Positions 43,501 through 54,100 of a stretch of 64,000 nucleotides of DNA are shown one piece after another. Each line of letters begins with the position of its first letter. Position 1 is the first letter of the stretch. The notes under the pieces were generated by a model. That model was not told where the DNA came from. It saw only the letters and a list, made by a program, of their open reading frames with translations, and did no database searches. Origin of the DNA: Maribacter_C sp947494565 (GTDB lineage: Bacteria > Bacteroidota > Bacteroidia > Flavobacteriales > Flavobacteriaceae); NCBI RefSeq assembly GCF_047345415.1, contig NZ_JBLFEP010000006.1:409828-473827 (forward strand), written 5' to 3'. The position numbers and the translations under genes were made by a program.

Positions 43501-44409
43501 ATGTTGAATGCTGTTGACGATTTCGCACACTTAGTAGGTGGAAGTTGGACCACGGATAAGGACACTAACACCATGGTAGCTGACCTATTACATAATTACA
43601 AGATCAAACTGAACGACCTTCAAGGTAACCTAAGAAGAGACAAGTTTACGATTTCTGTAGGTGATGAACTCCCTGCAGGAATTATGAAGCTTGCTAAAGT
43701 TTATGTGGCTAAGAAGCGAAAGCTGAAAGTCGGGGATAAAATGGCAGGTCGTCATGGAAATAAAGGTATTGTCTCAAGAATCGTGCGTCAAGAAGACATG
43801 CCATTCTTGGAAGATGGTACTCCGGTCGATATCGTATTGAATCCGTTGGGTGTACCTTCCCGTATGAACATCGGTCAGATTTACGAAACTGTATTGGGCT
43901 GGGCTGGCTTGAAATTAGGTAAGAAATTCGGAACGCCGATTTTCGATGGGGCCACCTTGGACGAGATCAATGGTTATACCGATGAAGCGGGTATTCCAAG
44001 ATTCGGTCATACCTATCTATACGATGGTGGAACCGGTCAACGATTCGATCAGCCTGCAACGGTAGGAGTGATTTACATGTTAAAATTAGGCCATATGGTC
44101 GATGATAAAATGCATGCACGTTCTATCGGACCATACTCATTGATTACACAACAACCTTTGGGCGGTAAAGCCCAGTTTGGAGGTCAGCGTTTCGGTGAGA
44201 TGGAGGTATGGGCACTTGAAGCCTATGGTGCATCCGCTACCTTGCGGGAAATATTGACTGTGAAATCCGATGACGTTATTGGTAGGGCAAAGACTTACGA
44301 ATCAATCGTCAAAGGAGAGACCATGCCAGAACCAGGGTTACCTGAATCTTTCAATGTACTGATGCATGAACTTAAGGGATTAGGTTTGGACATCCGTTTG
44401 GAAGAATAA
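40600..44409 (+). CDS. rpoB: DNA-directed RNA polymerase subunit beta
   Basis: 1269 residues. The rifampicin region is visible ([39 protein letters not shown], wild-type looking), as are [37 protein letters not shown] and the C-terminal [19 protein letters not shown]. The residues that usually change in resistance look sensitive by inspection. Confidence 0.98.
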   Translation: [1269 protein letters not shown]

Positions 44410-44448
44410 TTTTAGAACACACATAATAATATAGTAGCATAGTAGATT

Positions 44449-47400
44449 ATGGCTAGAATACACGATAATACACCACAAAAAAGGTTTGATAAGATTTCGA
44501 TTGGTTTGGCCTCTCCTGAAGCAATTCTGGCAGAGTCAAGGGGTGAAGTCCTGAAGCCTGAAACCATTAACTATAGAACGCACAAACCTGAGCGTGACGG
44601 TCTTTTCTGCGAGCGTATTTTTGGTCCTGTAAAGGATTATGAATGTGCCTGTGGTAAGTACAAACGTATTCGCTATCGCGGTATCGTTTGTGACCGATGT
44701 GGAGTAGAGGTAACAGAGAAAAAAGTTCGTAGAGACCGTGTGGGGCATATCAATTTGGTGGTTCCAGTGGCTCATATTTGGTACTTCCGTTCGTTGCCGA
44801 ACAAAATAGGATACCTCTTGGGACTTCCTTCCAAGAAATTGGACATGATTATCTATTACGAGAGATATGTGGTAATCCAACCGGGTATTGCAAAAGGCCC
44901 TGAAGGAGAGGAAATCAACAAAATGGATTTCTTGACCGAGGAGGAGTACTTGAACATTGTTGAAGAGCTTCCACAAGAAAATCAGTACTTAGACGATACC
45001 GACCCCAATAAGTTCATTGCTAAAATGGGTGCGGAGTGTTTGATCGATATATTGTCTAGAATCGATTTGAAAGAACTGTCCTTCAGTCTAAGACATAAGG
45101 CCAATACGGAAACTTCAAAGCAACGTAAGACCGAAGCCCTGAAACGACTACAGGTAGTCGAGGCGCTTCGCGAATCGCAGGAGAATAGAGAGAATAACCC
45201 TGAATGGATGATCATGAAGGTAGTTCCGGTTATTCCACCAGAACTGCGTCCTTTGGTGCCATTGGATGGTGGCCGTTTCGCCACCTCTGATCTGAACGAT
45301 TTGTATAGAAGGGTGATCATTCGAAACAACCGTCTAAAACGATTGGTCGAGATCAAAGCACCGGAGGTTATTCTTAGAAATGAGAAACGTATGCTTCAAG
45401 AAGCGGTCGATTCTCTTTTTGATAATACACGTAAAGCTTCGGCGGTCAAGACCGAGTCGAATAGGCCTTTAAAATCACTTTCCGATTCACTGAAAGGAAA
45501 GCAAGGACGTTTCCGTCAAAACCTTTTGGGTAAACGTGTGGATTATTCTGCTCGTTCGGTTATTGTCGTGGGTCCAGAAATGAAGTTGTTCGAATGTGGT
45601 CTACCTAAGGATATGGCTGCGGAATTATACAAGCCTTTCGTCATACGTAAGTTGATTGAAAGGGGTATTGTAAAAACCGTGAAGTCCGCGAAGAAAATTA
45701 TCGATAAAAAAGAACCCGTTGTTTGGGATATTCTTGAAAATGTACTTAAAGGTCACCCTGTGCTATTGAATAGGGCCCCAACACTTCACCGTTTGGGTAT
45801 TCAGGCTTTTCAGCCCAAACTTATAGAAGGTAAGGCGATTCGACTACACCCATTGGTATGTACAGCCTTTAATGCCGATTTCGATGGGGATCAGATGGCG
45901 GTACACCTTCCTTTAGGTCCTGAAGCAATTTTGGAAGCACAACTTTTGATGTTGGCTTCCCATAATATTTTGAATCCGGCTAACGGTTCTCCGATTACGG
46001 TTCCATCTCAGGATATGGTCTTGGGTCTTTACTATATGACCAAAGAAAGAAAGTCTACTCCAGAGGTTCCTATTAAAGGAGAAGGCCTAACTTTTTATTC
46101 GGCCGAAGAGGTTGAGATAGCCTTTAACGAAGGAATGGTAAGCCTTAACGCGGGAATTAAGGTTCGTGCGAAGGATTTCAATGAAGCAGGGGAATTGGTA
46201 TACCAAATCATACCGACAACGGTCGGTAGAGTGCTCTTTAACATGGAGGTGCCGGAAGCGGCTGGGTATATCAATGATGTATTGAACAAAAAATCCTTGA
46301 GGGATATTATCGGTAAGATCTTGGCAGTTACTAACGTCCCTACCACAGCTGATTTCTTGGATAAGATAAAAACAATGGGGTATGATTTCGCCTTCAAAGG
46401 TGGTCTTTCCTTTAGTTTAGGCGATATTATCATTCCTCAAGAGAAGCATGAGATGATTGCTGATGCCAACGGTCAGGTTGACGGTATTATGGCCAATTAT
46501 AATATGGGTCTTATTACCAATAATGAACGTTACAATCAGGTCATCGATGTTTGGACCTCTACGAATGCCATGTTGACCGAGTTGGCAATGAAGCGTATTC
46601 GTGAAGACCAACAGGGGTTCAACTCGGTATATATGATGCTTGATTCAGGCGCGAGGGGTTCGAAAGAGCAGATTCGCCAGTTGACGGGTATGCGAGGATT
46701 GATGGCGAAACCTAAAAAATCGACTGCAGGTGGTGGAGAAATCATCGAAAACCCGATTCTTTCTAACTTTAAAGAAGGTCTTTCGATTTTGGAGTATTTT
46801 ATTTCCACTCACGGTGCGCGTAAAGGATTGGCCGATACCGCTCTAAAAACGGCGGATGCAGGTTACTTGACACGACGTTTGGTCGATGTTTCACAAGATG
46901 TGATCATCAATATCGAAGATTGTGAAACCTTAAGAGGTGTCGAGGTCGAAGCGTTGAAAAAGAATGAAGAAGTCGTTGAGACACTAGGAGAACGAATTTT
47001 AGGACGTGTTTCATTACATGATGTTTATGACCCGATCAGCGAGGAATTGCTTTTGACTGCAGGTCAGGAAATCATGGAAGGTGATGTCAAGAAAATCGAA
47101 GTTTCTCCTATCGAGCGGGTAGAAGTTCGTTCGGCATTGACATGCGAAGCTCCTAAAGGTATCTGCGCCAAGTGTTATGGCCGAAATCTTTCTACCAATA
47201 AAATGGTACAAAGGGGTGAAGCTGTTGGAGTAGTTGCAGCGCAGTCTATTGGTGAACCTGGTACACAGCTTACGTTACGTACCTTCCACGTAGGGGGTAT
47301 TGCCGGTAACATTTCCGAAGATAACAAGCTGGAAGCCAAGTTTGGTGGTGTTGCGGAAATCGAGGATTTGAGAACGGTGACCGGAGAAGATGGCGATGGA

Positions 47401-48747
47401 GGTAAAGCGACAATAGTCATTTCAAGAACATCTGAATTGAAAATCGTCGATGCCAAAACAGGGATCACGCTCAGTACGAATAATATTCCATATGGTTCTT
47501 CATTGTTCATAGAGAACGGTGCCAAGGTCGCCAAAGGTGATGTAATTTGTTCTTGGGATCCTTATAACGGTGTTATCGTATCGGAATTCACAGGTAAGAT
47601 TGCCTATGAGAATATTGATCAAGGGGTGACTTACCAAGTTGAAATCGATGAGCAGACCGGTTTCCAAGAAAAGGTAATTTCCGAGTCTAGAAACAAAAAG
47701 TTGATTCCGACGCTATTGATTCAAGATGGTAAAGGAGAAACCTTACGTTCGTATAACCTTCCAGTCGGTTCGCATATTATGGTGGACGATGGAGATAAGA
47801 TCAAAGAAGGTAAGATTTTGGTTAAAATACCACGTAAATCTGCGAAGGCCGGTGATATTACTGGGGGTCTGCCAAGGGTTACGGAGTTGTTCGAGGCGCG
47901 TAATCCGTCCAATCCTGCGGTTGTTTCCGAAATTGATGGTGTGGTTTCCTTCGGGAAGATCAAAAGAGGTAACCGAGAGATTATCATCGAGTCAAAATTA
48001 GGCGAGACCAAGAAATATTTGGTGAAATTATCAAATCAGATTTTGGTTCAAGAGAATGATTACGTACGTGCAGGAATGCCATTATCCGATGGATCTATTA
48101 CCCCTGAAGATATTCTAGCGATCAAAGGACCCTCTGCGGTTCAGCAATACTTAGTGAACGAAGTTCAGGAAGTGTACCGCCTACAAGGTGTGAAGATCAA
48201 TGACAAGCACTTTGAGGTTGTGGTGAGGCAAATGATGCGAAAGGTTCGAATTCAAGATCCCGGGGATACGATTTTCTTAGAGAACCAACTGGTTCATAAA
48301 GATGACTTCATTCGAGAGAATGATGGTATCTATGGTATGAAAGTGGTTGAAGATGCCGGTGAATCGGAAAACTTAAGACCAGGTCAGATTATTTCCGCTC
48401 GTGAGTTGAGAGATGAAAACTCCATCTTGAAACGGTCCGATAAGAATTTGGTCGTCGCCAAAGATGCTATTGCAGCTACGGCAACGCCTATACTGCAAGG
48501 TATTACCAGAGCCTCGTTGCAGACCAAATCATTTATCTCGGCTGCATCTTTCCAAGAAACCACCAAAGTGTTGAACGAAGCTGCGGTTAGCGGTAAAGTC
48601 GATACCTTGGAAGGGTTGAAAGAGAACGTTATCGTCGGACATAAGATTCCGGCAGGTACGGGAATGCGAGATTATGAGAATATTATCGTCGGCTCCAAAG
48701 AAGAGTACGAAGAAATCATGGCTCGCAAGGAAGCCTTGAAATTTTAA
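44449..48747 (+). CDS. rpoC: DNA-directed RNA polymerase subunit beta'
   Basis: 1432 residues. The N-terminal zinc site (CACGKYKRIRYRGIVCDRCG), the catalytic Mg-binding NADFDGDQMAVH with its three aspartates, the second zinc site (CEAPKGICAKCYGRN) and the EPGTQLTLRTFH trigger-loop region are present. It is 39 bp after rpoB and followed by a strong terminator. Confidence 0.98.
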   Translation: MARIHDNTPQKRFDKISIGLASPEAILAESRGEVLKPETINYRTHKPERDGLFCERIFGPVKDYECACGKYKRIRYRGIVCDRCGVEVTEKKVRRDRVGHINLVVPVAHIWYFRSLPNKIGYLLGLPSKKLDMIIYYERYVVIQPGIAKGPEGEEINKMDFLTEEEYLNIVEELPQENQYLDDTDPNKFIAKMGAECLIDILSRIDLKELSFSLRHKANTETSKQRKTEALKRLQVVEALRESQENRENNPEWMIMKVVPVIPPELRPLVPLDGGRFATSDLNDLYRRVIIRNNRLKRLVEIKAPEVILRNEKRMLQEAVDSLFDNTRKASAVKTESNRPLKSLSDSLKGKQGRFRQNLLGKRVDYSARSVIVVGPEMKLFECGLPKDMAAELYKPFVIRKLIERGIVKTVKSAKKIIDKKEPVVWDILENVLKGHPVLLNRAPTLHRLGIQAFQPKLIEGKAIRLHPLVCTAFNADFDGDQMAVHLPLGPEAILEAQLLMLASHNILNPANGSPITVPSQDMVLGLYYMTKERKSTPEVPIKGEGLTFYSAEEVEIAFNEGMVSLNAGIKVRAKDFNEAGELVYQIIPTTVGRVLFNMEVPEAAGYINDVLNKKSLRDIIGKILAVTNVPTTADFLDKIKTMGYDFAFKGGLSFSLGDIIIPQEKHEMIADANGQVDGIMANYNMGLITNNERYNQVIDVWTSTNAMLTELAMKRIREDQQGFNSVYMMLDSGARGSKEQIRQLTGMRGLMAKPKKSTAGGGEIIENPILSNFKEGLSILEYFISTHGARKGLADTALKTADAGYLTRRLVDVSQDVIINIEDCETLRGVEVEALKKNEEVVETLGERILGRVSLHDVYDPISEELLLTAGQEIMEGDVKKIEVSPIERVEVRSALTCEAPKGICAKCYGRNLSTNKMVQRGEAVGVVAAQSIGEPGTQLTLRTFHVGGIAGNISEDNKLEAKFGGVAEIEDLRTVTGEDGDGGKATIVISRTSELKIVDAKTGITLSTNNIPYGSSLFIENGAKVAKGDVICSWDPYNGVIVSEFTGKIAYENIDQGVTYQVEIDEQTGFQEKVISESRNKKLIPTLLIQDGKGETLRSYNLPVGSHIMVDDGDKIKEGKILVKIPRKSAKAGDITGGLPRVTELFEARNPSNPAVVSEIDGVVSFGKIKRGNREIIIESKLGETKKYLVKLSNQILVQENDYVRAGMPLSDGSITPEDILAIKGPSAVQQYLVNEVQEVYRLQGVKINDKHFEVVVRQMMRKVRIQDPGDTIFLENQLVHKDDFIRENDGIYGMKVVEDAGESENLRPGQIISARELRDENSILKRSDKNLVVAKDAIAATATPILQGITRASLQTKSFISAASFQETTKVLNEAAVSGKVDTLEGLKENVIVGHKIPAGTGMRDYENIIVGSKEEYEEIMARKEALKF

Positions 48748-48760
48748 ATAAATCCATAAC

Positions 48761-48798
48761 AAACCCTGATAAGCGATTATCAGGGTTTATTTTTTTTA
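48761..48798 (+). terminator. Terminator of the rpoBC transcript
   Basis: AAACCCTGATAA, loop GCGA, TTATCAGGGTTT, then A and a run of eight T. It ends only 3 bp before the ATG of the next gene. Confidence 0.9.
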
Positions 48799-48801
48799 CT
48801 T

Positions 48802-49113
48802 ATGAGCGAAAAATCGCAAAAACAAAAGCAAATCAATATCGAGTTGGATGAAAAGATGGCCGAGGGTATCTATTCTAACTTGGCTATCATCAATCATTCG
48901 GTATCAGAGTTTGTTGTTGACTTTATAAGTATGATGCCCGGAGCGCCAAAGGCTAAGGTGAAGAGTCGAATCGTATTAACGCCACAACATGCGAAGAAGT
49001 TTTTAAAAGCCCTGAATGACAACGTGAATCGTTTTGAGAAGGCCCATGGTACGATTAAGGATTATGAGCAACCCCCTATTCCTTTGAACTTCGGCCCTAC
49101 CGGAGAAGCGTAG
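48802..49113 (+). CDS. DUF3467 family protein
   Basis: A 103-residue cytosolic protein of the DUF3467 family (unknown function). NIELDEKMAEGIYSNLAIINHSVSEFVVDFI and RIVLTPQHAKKFLKALNDN match the family pattern. The start sits right behind the rpoC terminator, so it is likely expressed by read-through or from an internal promoter in rpoC that I could not identify. Confidence 0.85.
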   Translation: MSEKSQKQKQINIELDEKMAEGIYSNLAIINHSVSEFVVDFISMMPGAPKAKVKSRIVLTPQHAKKFLKALNDNVNRFEKAHGTIKDYEQPPIPLNFGPTGEA

Positions 49114-49161
49114 AAAGCGTATCTATTTTGCCGCAGTTCCGTTTTAGGGTAGCGGTGATTT

Positions 49162-50751
49162 TCAATCGAATTCCGAAACAAAGTGGAGCTTTACAGAGGG
49201 GTATTTCTGTTGTGTCATTTGAAGGGAGAATGAAGAATCTGCCAAAAAAACCAGCTGTCCTCTTTTGTCTTTAGCTAAGAATTTTTGTTTTACGCGTTGA
49301 AATTCTTTGAATTCCTCGTTTTTAGAATCTTCCGCCTCGACCCAGCAGGCTTTGTGGACAGGAAAGTTTTCATAAGAACATTTTGCTCCGTATTCATGTT
49401 CTAGGCGGTATTGGATAACCTCAAATTGAAGTGCACCCACCGTACCGATGACCTTACGGCCATTCATTTCCAGAGTGAAAAGTTGCGCCACACCTTCATC
49501 CATTAGTTGGTCGATACCCTTATACAATTGTTTCGACTTCATGGGGTCCGCATTGTTGATGTACCTGAAATGTCCGGGTGAAAAACTGGGTATGCCCTTA
49601 TAATGCAGTTGTTCCCCTTCCGTCATTGTATCTCCTATTTTGAAGTTTCCGGTATCGTGAAGGCCTACAATATCACCGGGATATGAGATATCGACAATTT
49701 CCTTCTTTTCTGCAAAGAAGGCATTCGGGCTTGAGAACTTGAGCTTTTTGCCTTGACGAACATGTAAATAGGGTTTGTTTCTTTCAAAGGTGCCAGAAAC
49801 GATTTTCACAAATGCCAAGCGGTCACGATGTTTGGGGTCCATATTGGCGTGAATCTTGAAAACAAAACCTGACATTGCGTTCTCGTTCGCTTCGACCAGC
49901 CGTTCTTCGGCCATCTTAGGTCTAGGTTGCGGAGCGATTTCGACGAAACAATCCAAGAGTTCACGTACCCCGAAATTGTTAAGGGCCGAACCGAAAAAGA
50001 CAGGCTGCTGTTCTCCTCTTAAATAGGTTTCTTTATCAAAAGGAGGATAAACCCCTTCGACAAGCTCAAGATTATCCCTGAGCTCTTCTGCCGCTTGAGC
50101 ACCTATGATTTCGTCTAAATCAGAATTGTCCAGCGAATCAAAAGCGATGGTTTCTTCGATATTCTTCTTGCTATCACCACTAAAAAGGTTGATATTCCGC
50201 TCATAAATATTATAAATTCCTTTGAAGTCATAGCCCATTCCAATTGGGAAACTCAAGGGTGTAACCGACAATCCGAGTTTTTGCTCCACTTCATCAAGAA
50301 GATCAAAAGCATCCTTTCCCTCCCGGTCCAATTTGTTAATGAATACGATAATCGGAATGTTTCGCATGCGGCAGACTTCCACCAATTTTTCCGTTTGTTC
50401 CTCCACACCTTTTGCAACATCGATTACTACGATAACACTGTCCACCGCCGTTAGCGTTCTAAAAGTGTCCTCAGCAAAATCTTTGTGGCCGGGGGTATCC
50501 AAAATATTGATTTTCTTGTCCTTATAGATAAAAGCCAAGACCGAGGTTGCAACAGATATTCCACGCTGTCTTTCGATTTCCATGAAGTCACTGGTAGCCG
50601 TTTTCTTGATTTTGTTGTTCTTCACGGCTCCTGCTTCCTGAATAGCACCCCCGAATAACAATAGCTTTTCTGTGAGAGTTGTTTTACCGGCATCGGGGTG
50701 GGAAATGATTCCGAATGTCCTCCGCCTAGCTATCTCTTCTTTAAATCCCAT
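49162..50751 (-). CDS. prfC: Peptide chain release factor 3
   Basis: GTPase that recycles RF1/RF2 after termination. Started at the ATG at 50751 (MGFKEEIARRRTFGIISHPD, 529 residues) rather than an in-frame ATG 126 bases upstream whose extra residues look non-coding. G1 is SHPDAGKTTLTEKLL; DTPGHKDF and NKLDRE follow. RF3 features rather than EF-G: the short length and the insertion after DFMEIERQRGISVATS. A TATTTTTG (50773-50766, minus) fits a -7 element just upstream, though the -33 is poor. Confidence 0.96.
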   Translation of the reverse strand: MGFKEEIARRRTFGIISHPDAGKTTLTEKLLLFGGAIQEAGAVKNNKIKKTATSDFMEIERQRGISVATSVLAFIYKDKKINILDTPGHKDFAEDTFRTLTAVDSVIVVIDVAKGVEEQTEKLVEVCRMRNIPIIVFINKLDREGKDAFDLLDEVEQKLGLSVTPLSFPIGMGYDFKGIYNIYERNINLFSGDSKKNIEETIAFDSLDNSDLDEIIGAQAAEELRDNLELVEGVYPPFDKETYLRGEQQPVFFGSALNNFGVRELLDCFVEIAPQPRPKMAEERLVEANENAMSGFVFKIHANMDPKHRDRLAFVKIVSGTFERNKPYLHVRQGKKLKFSSPNAFFAEKKEIVDISYPGDIVGLHDTGNFKIGDTMTEGEQLHYKGIPSFSPGHFRYINNADPMKSKQLYKGIDQLMDEGVAQLFTLEMNGRKVIGTVGALQFEVIQYRLEHEYGAKCSYENFPVHKACWVEAEDSKNEEFKEFQRVKQKFLAKDKRGQLVFLADSSFSLQMTQQKYPSVKLHFVSEFD

Positions 50752-51154
50752 GCCAAAAATTTGAGCAAAAATAAGGCAAATAATGTGTTTATTGGACAGG
50801 TGCCATTTTAAATTCGAAGAGCGTTTTACAATGCCTAAACTACTGTATTCATGCATCGTGTATACTACAAACAACAAAAAAGTAGTCGGTTATTACGGTA
50901 TTTCATCGAATTTTGCCAAATGGAGATAGTCTTTTAATCGTGGTATGACGTATGTATACAAATGTTAAAATATTGATATTCTTGCTCTTTGACGAATATA
51001 CCTGTTGTTGATGGAGAATTCATAATTTCGAATCTCAAAACTGTTTGGCTTTATAATTTTTAGATATATCTTGCGTTATAAAGTTGCCCCAGCATCTTAC
51101 TACATAGTACCTACGAGGCCATGGTGATTAGTTTAATGGAAAACTGACATCATT

Positions 51155-54100
51155 ATGAAAAAATTTACTTTCTTAACCTTCACGGGAAGAGGTATTTATG
51201 GCATTACGTTACTTCTTATCACCTTATTCACGACCACAGCTTCCTTCGACACAATCCCCGATTTATCCCCTTTAGACATCATTTTTATGGATACCGATAG
51301 GGATGGTGTTCCAGACGATATGGATATCGACGACGATGGCGACGGTATTTTAGATGAGGTCGAGGGTACCACGATCGATAGCGATGGCGATGGTATTATG
51401 AACCATTTAGATCTCGATTCCGATAATGATGGAGTTTTGGATAATGTAGAGGCGCAGTCTGTACTCTCGTTTATCGCTCCTTCTAATGAAGATTCGAACG
51501 GAAACGGCTTAGACGATAACTACGAAGCAACTAACGGACTTACCCCTGTTGATTCAGAGGGTGATGGTGTTCCGGATTACGTCGATTTGGATTCTGACGG
51601 AGATGGTATCCTGGATAGTTCTGAATCAAGTGTGCTAAGTACGGATTTCGATTGCGAAACCGTGCCTAATTTGGACTTTAGCGACGCACCCCTTTTAGAA
51701 GCGGGTCAAGATTTTAATGAAGGCGCCGTTTACAGATTCTTAAGTGTTGCAGACGGTTTGGATGCACTTGTAACAATAACTTCCATAGTAAATGGTGAAA
51801 TCGCCACGCTAGACCAGAATTCGACCGATGCCGAGTTCTTCAAACCCGAAATTACATTTACGGCAACCGATGCTATTAGAAATCCTTATGTAGATTTACG
51901 AATCTCTTTGGTGAATTCCGGCACAAGTAATCCAGCGGTGCTTAGTGAACTGATAGCGAACTTTATCGACGTAGATGGTAATAATCAATATCAGGAATTC
52001 AATAGATTTGATACCCCTGCAAGTTTCACCTTTGATGATCCAAAGGATATCGAGGTAGAAAACACAGGAGGTGGACTATTGATAAACGGCGGTATGACTG
52101 AGTATGATGGAATATCCAACGCGAATCCTCAAGTGAATGTAGCCGTAGAGTTTGTCAATATCTCAACTTTTATCTTTAGGTTTGGAATCAATGCCTCGGG
52201 TACTGCAAATTTCACTACCAACGTGCCAAGGCAATCGGGTATTCAATTCTCATGTTTGGATAATTTTGTAAACCCACAGACCATAACATTCAATACCGAC
52301 ATAGATTCGGACGGCGATGGATTTCCCAATAGGGTAGACCTTGATTCCGATAATGATGGTATTCCCGATAATGTGGAGGCCCAGACCACAGATGGTTACG
52401 TTGCGCCTTTGCTTGCGGATGAAGATCAAGACGGTTTGGATAATGCGTATGAAGGTTCGGGCAATGCCGGTTTGACACCGGTGAATACGGATGATACTGA
52501 CGAGGTGGACTACTTGGATGATGATAGTGATAATGATTCCGTTCCTGACAACAATGAGGGCAACGACTTTAATTTTGATGGAATTCCAGATCAAACGCCC
52601 ACGGGTACCGATGCCGATGGTGATGGTCTTGATGATGGGTACGAGGGCAGCGACATCAATGATGGTTTCGATGCCAATGATGAAATCGATGATCCTGAAG
52701 ATGACCTTCCCGATACCGATGGTACCGAGGATGTGAACTACCGCGATATCGATGACGACGGTGATGGTATGGATACACCCGACGAGGATGCCGACGGAGA
52801 CGGCGATCCGACCAATGACGATACCGATGGTGACGGCACGCCCGATTACCTGGATCCGGACGACGGCCCCGATACCGATGGAGACGGCGTACCTGATATG
52901 ACCGATCTCGACGATGACAATGATGGGATTTTGGATACCGAAGAGGACCCTAACCTTGACGGTGATGACAATCCGTTGACCGATCCCTTGGATACCGATG
53001 GCGATGGTATACCCAACCATTTGGATATCGATTCCGACGATGATGGTATTCCCGATAATGTAGAGGCCCAGACCACCGATGGCTATATTGCGCCGAACGA
53101 CGACGACGAGGCGACCTATGCCGAGAACAACGGTCTGAATTCAGCTTACCCCGACGGTATTACGCCGAACAACCATGATGGTGAGGATACTCCCGACTAT
53201 ATCGATTTGGACAGTGACAATGATTCCGTTCCCGATAACAATGAGGGCAACGACTTTAATTTCGACGGATTGCCCGATCAGCAGTATTTAGGTACGGATG
53301 CCGATGGCGACGGTCTTGATGATGGGTACGAGGGCAGTGACATCAATGACGGTTTCGACGTGAACGACGAGATCGATGATCCTGCGAACGACCTTCCCGA
53401 TACGGATGGTACCGAGGATGTGAACTACCGTGATATCGATGACGACGGTGATGATATCGACACGCCCGACGAGGATTCCAATGGAGACGGTGATCCGACC
53501 AATGACGATACCGATGGTGACGGAACGCCCGATTACCTAGATCCGGACGACGGCCCCGATACCGATGGAGACGGCGTACCTGATATGACCGATCTTGACG
53601 ATGACAACGATGGTATCTTGGATATGGACGAAGACCCTAACCTTGACGGTGACGACAATCCGTTGACCGATCCCTTGGATACCGATGGCGATGGTATACC
53701 CAACCATTTGGATATCGATTCCGACGATGATGGTATTCCCGATAATGTAGAGGCCCAGACCACCGATGGCTATATTGCGCCGAACGACGACGACGAGGCG
53801 ACCTATGCCGAGAACAACGGTCTGAATTCAGCTTACCCCGACGGTATTACGCCGAACAACCATGATGGTGAGGATACTCCCGACTATATCGATTTGGACA
53901 GTGACAATGATTCCGTTCCCGATAACAATGAGGGCAACGACTTTAATTTCGACGGATTGCCCGATCAGCAGTATTTAGGTACGGATGCCGATGGCGACGG
54001 TCTTGACGACGGTTACGAAGGTAGTGACATCAATGACGGTTTCGACGTGAACGACGAGATCGATGATCCTGCGAACGACCTTCCCGATACGGATGGTACC

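Noticed and set aside
42831..43574. A 247-codon minus-strand frame inside rpoB
   Set aside because: It lies wholly within the highly conserved rpoB gene and has shadow-like composition (S-rich).
52250..53020. A 256-codon minus-strand frame rich in isoleucine and valine
   Set aside because: It is the complement of the GAT/GAC-rich TSP3 repeats, which read as I/V on the other strand; it has no start context or family features.
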